A DNA stretch of 64,000 nt from positions 62,001-126,000 of the forward strand of contig JAVXUO010000932.1 of the NCBI GenBank assembly GCA_033065855.1, given 5' to 3'. This document shows positions 56,045 to 64,000 of the stretch, piece by piece. This DNA is from Escallonia rubra (lineage: Eukaryota > Streptophyta > Magnoliopsida > Escalloniales > Escalloniaceae). Below the pieces are notes generated by a model, which saw only the letters and a program-made list of their open reading frames with translations, did no database searches and was not told the origin of the DNA. A program made the translations under genes and the position numbers. The stretch's first letter is position 1; each line of letters opens with the position of its first letter.

Positions 56045-59000
56045 GTATGTCTCAAAGCAAAATCTAGTAGCAAGAAGTGGATTCTTGATAGTGGATGCTC
56101 AAGACATATGACCGGCAACATATCTCTTTTCACCTCGATTGATCTTAAAGAAGGAGGAAATGTGACCTTTGGTGACAATTCTCAAGGAAAAATCAAAGGT
56201 AAAGGAACTATTGGTAAGGAACCACATTCAATTGAGAATGTGTTATATGTTGAAGGATTGAAGCATAACTTGCTAAGTATTAGTCAATTTAGTGATAAAG
56301 GTTTTAAAGTAATCTTTGAGGCTTCTCAATGCACTATACTATCCTTGAAGAACAATGAAACTATTTTGGTAGGTAGTAGAGATAATAATGTTTACTCCAT
56401 TCAATTAAATGATTTAGCTAACCAAGATGTCAAGTGTCTTAGTGCTATTAGTGAAACATCTTGGCTTTGGCATCGAAGACTTGGTCACATGCACATGGAG
56501 CACTTGAAGGATATTTCAAGCAAAGAACTTGTGAGGGGTCTCCCGAAGATCAAGTTTGAGAAAGATAAAGTATGTGATGCTTGTCAAATGGGTAAGCAAA
56601 AGAAGGTCTCTCACAAACCGAAGAAAATGGTATCTACTTCTAGACCCTTGCAATTACTTCACATGGATTTGTTTGGACCAATCCCTACTACTAGTCTTGG
56701 TGGTAAATCATATTGTTTTGTTATTGTTGATGACTATTCTCGCTATACTTGGACTTTCTTTTTGGCTACCAAAGATGAATCTCTAAATGTGTTCACTTCA
56801 TTTGCAAAACGTGTTCAAAATCAAAAAGGTTATTTGATTACCAACATTCGAAGTGATCATGGTAGAGAATTTGAAAATTAAAAAATAGGAGCCTTGTGTG
56901 ATGACTTTGGGATATCACATAATTTTTCGGCTCCTAGAACTCCTCAACAAAATGGTGTTGCCGAAAGAAAGAATAGGTCTTTGCAAGAAGCGGCAAGAAC
57001 AATGCTTAACGAATATGGTTTACCTAAATACTTTTGGGCGGAGGCGGTCAATTGTGCTTGTTTTGTTCTTAATAGAGTTATCTTGCGAAAATTTTTGTTA
57101 AAAACCCCTTATGAGCTTTTTAATGATAAGAAACCTAAGGTGAGCTTTTTTAGAGTCTTTGGTTGCAAATGCTTTGTTTTAAATACCAAGGATCACCTTA
57201 GCAAATTTGATTCCAAAACCTTTGAGGGTATTTTTCTTGGTTACTCTAATAATAGTATGGCATATAGAGTTTATAATAAAAGTACTTTGGTTGTTGAAGA
57301 ATCCATTAATGTTACTTTTGATGAGACTAATCCTTTTCTTCGGAGGACTAACATTGTTAATGTAGATGACATGGACAATGACTTGAGAACTTTGGACATA
57401 AGTGAAACACTACAAGGCAACCCCAAAGAAATTGATCTAGGGGAGCAACAATCAAGTTCTCAAGGGGGAAACGAGGAAGCAATCAATGATGCTTCAAACT
57501 TGGACAACTCTCAAGAATTACCAAAAGATTGGACTTACAAAAAGGATCATCCAAGCGATCAAATCTTAGGTAATCCTTCGAGTGGGGTAAGAACTCGACG
57601 CTCTCTTCAACAACATGTTAATATAGCGTTTCTTTCCCAAATTGAACCAAAGAAATTTTCCGAAGCTCTACATCATGAATCTTGGATGCTTGCTATGCAA
57701 GAAGAGCTAGTTCAATTTGAAAGAAATCAAGTTTGGACCCTTGTGCCTAAACCTCAAAACTTTAGGATTATAGGCACAAAATGGATTTTTAGAAACAAAC
57801 TTGATGAATCCGGAGTCGTGGTTAGAAACAAGGCTAGATTAGTGGCCCAAGGTTATAACCAAGAGGAAGGAATTGATTTTGATGAAACTTATGCACCGGT
57901 AGCTAGACTTGAATCTATTAGAATGCTTTTAGCTTTTGCTTGCTATAGAGATTTTAAACTCTTTCAAATGGATGTCAAGAGTGCCTTTCTAAATGGTTTT
58001 ATTTCGGAGGAGGTCTATGTGGCTCAACCTCCCGGCTTTGAACATGAAAAATTTCCAAACCATGTTTTCCGACTTAGCAAAGCTCTTTATGGTTTAAAAC
58101 AAGCTCCTAGAGCTTGGTATGAAAGGCTAAGTAGTTTTCTTTTAGAAAATGGTTTTTCAAGAGGAAAACTTGACACCACTCTTTTTATAAAATCTAAGGG
58201 CAATGACTTATTGTTGGTGCAAATTTATGTTGATGATATTATATTTGGTGCTACTAATGGATCCTTGTGCGAAGAGTTTGCTTCTTGTATGAGTAAGGAG
58301 TTTGAAATGAGCATGATGGGAGAACTCACCTTCTTCCTTGGATTGCAAATCAAACAAAGCAAGGATGGAATCTTTATCAACCAAGCCAAATACACCAAAG
58401 AGCTACTCAAGAGATTTGACATGGAAGCATCAAATGCTTTTGACACTCCAATGAGCTCTTCATTAAAGCTTGATAAAGATGAAAAGGGTAAGGATGTTGA
58501 TATTAAGCGCTATCGAGGTATGATCGGATCACTCCTTTACCTTACCGCAAGTAGACCCGATATAATGTTTAGTGTTTGTTTATGTGCTAGATTTCAAGCT
58601 TGTCCTAAGGAATCTCATTTGATTGCCGTCAAGAGAATCCTTAGATATCTTAAGGGCACTCACGATTTAGGGTTATGGTTTCCTAGAAACACTTCATTTT
58701 TTGACCTAATTGGTTACTCCGACGCCGACTATGCCGGTTGTAAAACCGAGCGGAAAAGTACTAGTGGAGGTTGCCAATTCCTAGGTCACTCTCTTGTTTC
58801 TTGGAGTTCCAAAAAGCAAAATTCGGTTGCACTCTCTACCACCGAAGCCGAATATATGGCGGTTGGTGCTTGTTGTGCACAAATTCTTTGGATGAAACAA
58901 ACCCTTTTGGACTTTGGACTCAAGTATGATCACATACCTATCTTATGTGATAACACTAGTGCCATTGACTTGACCAAAAATCCCATCCAACATTCACGCA

Positions 59001-59173
59001 CAAAGCACATAGAAATCAAACACCATTTTATCCGTGATCATGTGCAAAAAGGTGATATTGTTCTAGATTTCGTGGACACAAATCACCAATTAGCGGATAT
59101 CTTCACTAAACCTTTAGATTCGAAGAGGTTTACCGCTCTTAGAAGAGAACTTGGCATGTCTTCACCTATGTGA
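56045..59173 (+). pseudogene. Sirevirus pol: protease, integrase, reverse transcriptase, RNase H
   Basis: Domains in Copia order. Protease WILDSGCSRHMTG (about 56075). GAG-pre-integrase WHRRLGHMHMEHL and CDACQMGKQKK. Integrase core with HMDLFGPI and DDYSRYTW, RSDHGREFEN, and [13 protein letters not shown]. Reverse transcriptase from [17 protein letters not shown] through [20 protein letters not shown] to the catalytic [10 protein letters not shown] (about 58227). RNase H with YSDADYAG and [10 protein letters not shown], ending near [14 protein letters not shown] nonsense TAA at 56879-56881 splits it in frame, and a frameshift near 56040 separates it from gag. The protein would copy and integrate the element; this copy cannot do so alone. 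Confidence 0.93.
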
Positions 59174-60093
59174 CTAGGTTATTTTATATCTTGTGCATAA
59201 ACATGCTAGTTGCTCTTTACATGCTTGAGCATTATCTCATATGCTTATAGCATGCTTTGGTTTATTTTCTTTCCAAACAAATTTTGGTTTATTGATATTT
59301 ATTTATTTTAAAATGATTTGCACACACTTCTATTGCAATATTCATATGCATAATCATGTTCAAGACTGCTTGATTTTTTTGCATTGAAGTCGACTGCATT
59401 AGGAAATACAGTCGACTGCATTGGTCATTACAGTCGACTGCATTTGGGAATACAGTCGACTGCATTACGGGGAAAGGGCATAAATCGAGCCCAGATCTCA
59501 AATTTCAGCAGATTTTCCTCTCTCTCTCTTCTAACCGAATCTTTTTCTCTCATACGGCCTCAATTCTCGTGCATTCAGCTTGAAATTGGTATGTATTTCT
59601 TCCCAAATCTTGTTATATTACATCTTTTATGCACTTTTTCTGATCGAATACACATACATTGTTCAAAATCTGTTAAAATTTGAATTGCTCTCTATAGTAT
59701 ATTTCTTCAGATCTACTTCAATTAAGCATGCTACTGTATGATTTAACGCTTGATTCATGTTTAGGGTTGCTTATTACATGTTCCTACATAGTTTAATTAC
59801 ATGTTTTCATGCAAAATTCATTTTTCCCCAATTTTCATAAACTAGGGTTTTTCAATTGTCAATTTTTTTTCAAATTGATTATGCAATTACATGTTTAATC
59901 ACTTGATTCATGCTTAATTATGTCTATTGCTCGATTATACATGGTTAATTTCATTCGATTTGTCCAAAATTAATTTTTCCCAAAATTGCATGAAGTAGGG
60001 TTTATCTTCTTCTAATTTTTTTAATGTTTTCCATTTTTTTTGCATCTTCATTTATCTTACATTTATGATTTTTCTGTTTAGACTATTTCAAGA
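59174..60093 (+). other. Spacer between pol and the extra ORF, with palindromes
   Basis: Non-coding, AT-rich apart from four copies of the LTR palindrome (59385, 59407, 59429, 59451). A pyrimidine tract and a possible splice acceptor precede the next ORF. Such a spacer suits a promoter or splice region for a sub-genomic mRNA, which is inference. Confidence 0.6.
59385..59464. promoter_or_regulatory. Internal array of four TGCAGTCGACTGCA-type palindromes
   Basis: Starts at 59385, 59407, 59429 and 59451, exactly 22 bp apart (about two helical turns). Motif core AGTCGACTGCA as in the LTRs. It lies about 630 bp upstream of the extra ORF. Confidence 0.85.
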
Positions 60094-61338
60094 ATGTCAA
60101 GAGAGAAACGTGCACGTGCCAGTTCATCTCGCTCACGAGCTGCACCCGAGCCCGAGCCTATCGCGGTAGAATTTGATCAAAATCAATATCAGACCCGCGA
60201 GGCTGTCGATCGCTTTTCTGCACAACTCTCTTCCCCTTTGACTCCAGGTTTGCGACTGGATACTCCATTCCTTTTCAACATAGGTGTTCTTAGATACCTT
60301 CAGGCTTGTCATCTAGATCACTTCACTGATAGGAACACTACTCTATATTATCCTGATGCAATCCGCTTATTTTATGCGAATTTGACTTGGAGCATTTCTA
60401 CTGAGTCATGTACCCTCACGTCCTATGTTTTTGGACGCCGCATTTCATTCTCACAGTCACGTCTAGCCACTCTTCTAGACCTCCCCGATAGTGGTTTCTC
60501 ATTTTCGTTAGAAATGATCCCTGTCGCTGGTCAGTCACATTGGTTTGACCGACCTTTTACTATTGGGGAGCAGCTTCGACGCACACTTCATTATCGACAG
60601 GTTCGGGTTGCGAGCAAGCCCAGCCTACGTGACCTACCACCTCTCTCTCGTCTGTTCCATCATATCATCGCTCATAACGTCATTCCTAGAACCGGCGGTC
60701 TTTCACTCGTCTCTTACTTAGACGTTCAGCTCTTGACTTTCTTTCGCTCAGGCACACCGCTTAACCTCCCTCGTCTCATCATGTTAACCATGATTAGGAG
60801 CGCCTCACATCCTGCCTTAGCTATACCTTATGGCCTCCTACTCACTCGCATTCTTGCTGCCTTTGACATACCTCTTCTGGGTGAGTATATTGAGGTTACT
60901 AGGCACATCGTACTAGACAGCTCTACCCTTCGTAGAAAGGGCCTTTTAGATGATCATGACCGCTTCTTACCTGAGCCTGCCATGGACGATGTCATTGTCG
61001 ATGATGATGATGATGAGGATGAGGTTGATGGAGATGATGGTGATGTTGATGTTGATGCTGATCGAGATACCGGCGACGAGATTGATCGTGATCCACCTCC
61101 GTTGATCATTCCGAGTACACATGAGGCGGGCACTTCTTCCGGTCCTTCTGCTTCCTGATATGACGCGATCCTTGCACGCTTAGATATGATGCAACAACAT
61201 ATACATGCCAATTTTAGTCGGATGGATCTCGCCCATGGCCAGCTCAGTCGACGCCTTTCTCGCGTGGAGGATCATTGTGGGATTCAGTGTCCCGAGGAGG
61301 ACATCTTTCATCCACCATCTCCACCATCGGGTCCTTAG
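60094..61338 (+). pseudogene. Additional ORF in the envelope-like position (putative plant transposon protein)
   Basis: From ATG 60094 a 354-residue frame reads to TGA 61156-61158 and continues in the same frame to TAG 61336-61338, so a nonsense change probably shortened it. The N-terminus is basic (MSREKRARASSSRSR). Residues about 60-260 form a folded domain (YPDAIRLFYANLTW, LTSYVFGRRISFSQSRLATL, IIAHNVIPRTGGLSLVSYLD) of the kind often listed as 'putative plant transposon protein' next to retroelements. Residues about 295-335 are a D/E-rich run. The part after the stop is heptad-like (ILARLDMMQQHIHANFSRMD). No signal peptide or membrane segment is visible, so I do not call it an envelope. 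Function unknown. Confidence 0.75.
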
Positions 61339-61672
61339 CCGTTATGACTTGATTTATGTTTTTATTTGCTTATGCTCTCAGACTCCTTTATGTATTTCAA
61401 AACTTGTCATGGATGTTATGCGTAGTATTATTAAAACTTGGTTGAGTTTTTAATTTAGCACTTTGATTCTCGCTTATCTTGCTGCACTTTTTGATTCATA
61501 TTACGTTTTTATGTGCTATTATTACCCGTCTTGATATACCTTTTGATGGTTATTCAAGTACTTATGCCTTCTTGTTTCTGAATGCTCTTGTTGGCTATAA
61601 CGATTATCCATGGATGGATACATAAGTTGATCACTTTCACACACACCCTTGATATTTTTCAATGATGTCAAA

Positions 61673-61901
61673 AGGGGGAGAAAATATTGTTGATTCATAC
61701 TTGTGTGGATTTGATATGAGCATATATTACTTGAGTTAGGGGGAGCCCTATATTACTTTAGATAGGGGGAGCTTTTTGTCATGACTTCTTCTCATGACCC
61801 TTTTATGGTTTATAATTGAGATTATCATGCTTCTTTGCGTTTATTATCTTATATATCTCATATTATTTGAATCAATGTGTGCCATCATAAAAAAGGGGGA
61901 G
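61673..61901 (+). other. Four polypurine motifs AGGGGGAG before the 3' LTR
   Basis: Copies at 61673-61680, 61738-61745, 61764-61771 and 61894-61901; the last is two bases from the 3' LTR and is the functional position for priming plus-strand DNA. Repeated copies of exactly this motif are a recognised Sirevirus feature. Confidence 0.9.
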
Positions 61902-61903
61902 AT

Positions 61904-63127
61904 TGTTAACCCTACGTTATTTAACCTAGGATTATATTTGATTTTGATGATAACTAGCATTGATGATTATACTGTCTAAACATGCATTGAGTTGATGAAG
62001 CAATATGAACAATCTCATACTCATGCAAACGGATTATTAGACGAGCAACACGGTCAAAGACTCTCAACGGAACGCATCAAAGAGGAAATTCGTCGATTGA
62101 AGTTTTCATGCTTTTATTTCCGTCTTTGTAAACTAAACATAGAGAGATGATCGTTACGATGACTGTATACCTAGAACTTGCCCATAGGTTTCCCTTGCAT
62201 GCATAAAAGTTTTTCATGCTTTAAAAACAGGAAACTGCATTTTCAGGAATGCAGTCGACTGCATTGGAATGCAGTCGACTGCAATACTTCCAGTAGCCTA
62301 TTACAGTCGACTGCATTGCATTGCAGTCGACTGCAAGTTGGAAATTTGAATTTCCAACGGCTACTTTTGGGTTACAGTCGACTGCAATGGTGCATTGCAG
62401 TCGACTGCATTTACCGTTTGGCGCATTTAATGCCCTACCTAACTCCAAACGGTCATATTTATTCCCACCTCTATAAATACTCATTTTGGGCATTGGTTTG
62501 ATTCATCAATTGCATTCAAAGCTCTCTTATCTTTCATATTCTCAAAGATCAAAGCAATTGTTCAAATCTCTCTTGTTTTCATTGATTTTTCATCCTTTTC
62601 AAGAGAGCATTTATTGTGAGCTTACATTAGAGAGAGATACACTTTCATAAGTCATCGTACACTCATCTCTCTTGTTCTAGTACTTCAACTTGTACTCATC
62701 TACTTATTGAGAGTGAAATCTTGTACACATTTCTTCATTGAAAGGTTCTTGTATCAAAGCTTGGGGTTGTCAAGCTTTGGAGCTTTGGGTTTGTCAAAGC
62801 TTGTTCTTGATGTGGGCATAGCATCAAGGGATTGTAAGAGGTTCGATCTTGACCCGTAAGGAAGATCATACTAGTGGATTCTAGGGCCTTTTAAGGGACT
62901 TCCTTGAAGGGGTGGACGTAGGCTTGTGGGTATATCAAGCCGAACCATTTAATTCTCCTTGTCAAGTATCTCTAAACCCTTCTCTCTTTACTTTATCGTT
63001 CTATATTTGTGTTGAGATTGGTTGTTTGTTTATTTGAGTTATTGTGATTGAGGTTTGTTAGTTGTTAATTTTAAATTATTCTTAAAACTCTATTTATCCC
63101 TCCTCTAGGGTTATTTTATTGGTTTCA
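61904..63127 (+). repeat. 3' LTR of the Sirevirus
   Basis: TGTTAACCCTAC...GGTTTCA, followed by AACAC. It matches the 5' LTR closely but has six palindromes (62250, 62270, 62302, 62322, 62373, 62396) rather than eight, which accounts for its being 56 bp shorter. Confidence 0.92.
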
Positions 63128-63132
63128 AACAC

Positions 63133-64000
63133 GTTCCAAATCAAAGCATATAGACCTTCTCTTCTTCCTTGTTTCTATTCTTACCTTCACTTTTCTCCTC
63201 TTCAGCCTTTTGTTTCCTTCCATTAATTTATTAATGAATGCTTCCACTGTTAACACTAATTACAATGATATTAATGAACTTACTGAAAATCACAATAAAA
63301 CTTAATTAGTACGACTATTTTAAGTAAACTATTTTAAGTAAATCAACTCTTAACTGCCAATCAAGGAGATTCGAGGCATGTAAAGTTCATCGTAGAAAAC
63401 ATGTTATTACTTTCGAACGCGAATTACTAGTGCAAATTACCAAAAATATTTGTCACTTTTGAATATACCTATTTCTTTTGTCACGTCAAATTGTCACTAA
63501 ATATGCCATATAACATCTTGTTATAATCACTTTCAAACATATTACACAGATATTTAATTCTCATCGAACACTATAAATATGGCTTCGCAGTAATCAAGGT
63601 GAAGAAAGTGTTCTAGAGACAATTTGACACTTACGAAATGTAATAATAATTGAGTTGGCCAATCTCTCATAAAATAATTCTATGGCATTTATGTAAGTCT
63701 AAGAAGTGTGAGATAATAATTAGCAACTAAGAAGAAGTTCGAATTATAATTAAGTGATATTAATAAAAGTTCAAAATTTATAACCCAAAAAGAAATGTAA
63801 AAAGTAAAGTGTCTGACGACAAGTAGTTAGAATTAATATATGTAGAGAAAATTTGGTAGAACACAAGGACTTAGGAGCTCAAATATTGTATCTTTAAGCA
63901 AGAATCAAATGAAAGCAATAGACCTAGCAGGGCACTGATAAAAACTAAATTGCTTAGGCAATAAATATAGTAGCTATACTTTTAAGGATCTTTCTAAATT
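63133..64000. other. AT-rich flank, no recognisable gene
   Basis: No coding region, repeat pair or element end that I can support. It is the right continuation of the DNA into which the Sirevirus inserted. Confidence 0.5.

Larger units (their letters stand above)
52954..63127 (+). mobile_element. Ty1/Copia Sirevirus, 10.2 kb
   Basis: LTRs 52954-54233 and 61904-63127 flank gag, protease, integrase, reverse transcriptase, RNase H and an additional ORF. The target duplication AACAC is perfect (52949-52953 and 63128-63132). The primer-binding site TGGTATCAGAG follows the 5' LTR by two bases. Four AGGGGGAG polypurine motifs and LTR palindromes are signature features of the Sirevirus lineage. The LTRs are near-identical except for one ~56-bp difference and scattered changes, so this is the youngest large LTR element here. 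gag-pol has two frameshifts and a nonsense codon, so the copy is not autonomous. Confidence 0.93.

Noticed and set aside
60094..61338. Viral-type envelope gene
   Set aside because: Position fits, but there is no signal peptide, transmembrane helix or cleavage-site pattern.

Overview
This window is nuclear DNA from a flowering plant, most likely a eudicot. It contains plant-type LTR retrotransposons of several lineages, Mutator-like DNA transposons (MULEs), hAT/Tourist/Stowaway-like small elements, a tRNA-type SINE and a decayed receptor-like-protein gene with introns. I cannot name the genus. There is no bacterial-style operon, rRNA, tRNA or CRISPR array, and I see no intact ordinary host gene: almost everything recognisable is mobile DNA, much of it nested.

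Layout. 1-5425: GC-rich low-complexity DNA, then intergenic sequence with one LINE remnant (about 3110-3700, minus). 5431-11756: a large LTR retrotransposon derivative without coding capacity (minus orientation, 2.4-kb LTRs, exact GTTCT target duplication). 11865-15354: a broken Copia fragment (minus) and a MuDR-type transposase pseudogene (plus). 18020-28786: a Ty3/Gypsy chromovirus (Tekay/Del-like) that has itself received a SINE and a Tourist-like MITE (5' LTR), a hAT-like element (inside the reverse transcriptase) and another hAT-like element (3' LTR). 31214-31571: a probable Stowaway-like MITE. 32758-38268: a MULE with ~110-bp inverted ends and a perfect 9-bp target duplication, carrying an intact small GRF zinc-finger gene and only the C-terminal part of a MuDR transposase.

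38668-39376 and 52202-52266 are pieces of one leucine-rich-repeat receptor-like-protein (RLP) pseudogene. It is split by a 12.3-kb MULE (39878-52146) that landed in a (TA)n tract of an intron. This MULE is the most interesting object here. It has inverted repeats of ~1.7-1.8 kb, arrays of small hairpins near both ends, a FAR1-type transposase (minus), a convergent gene joining a plant mobile domain (PMD) to a ULP1-like cysteine protease (plus), and a ~163-bp satellite between the two genes. That satellite is split by a smaller inverted-repeat element. Part of the long inverted repeat is clearly related to the LTR of the Gypsy element at 18020, so the MULE appears to have built its ends from retrotransposon DNA.

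52954-63127 is a Copia element of the Sirevirus type, 10.2 kb with an AACAC target duplication. It has gag, pol, an additional ORF in the envelope-like position, four AGGGGGAG polypurine motifs, and arrays of the perfect palindrome TGCAGTCGACTGCA in both LTRs and again between pol and the extra ORF.

How it fits together: the LTR elements encode (or once encoded) copy-and-paste machinery. The MULEs encode transposases plus accessory proteins (GRF zinc finger; PMD-ULP1) whose role is inferred, not shown. Nearly all mobile coding regions carry stops or frameshifts, so the locus reads as a heterochromatic nest. All assignments come from reading the sequence; no alignment or database search was run.
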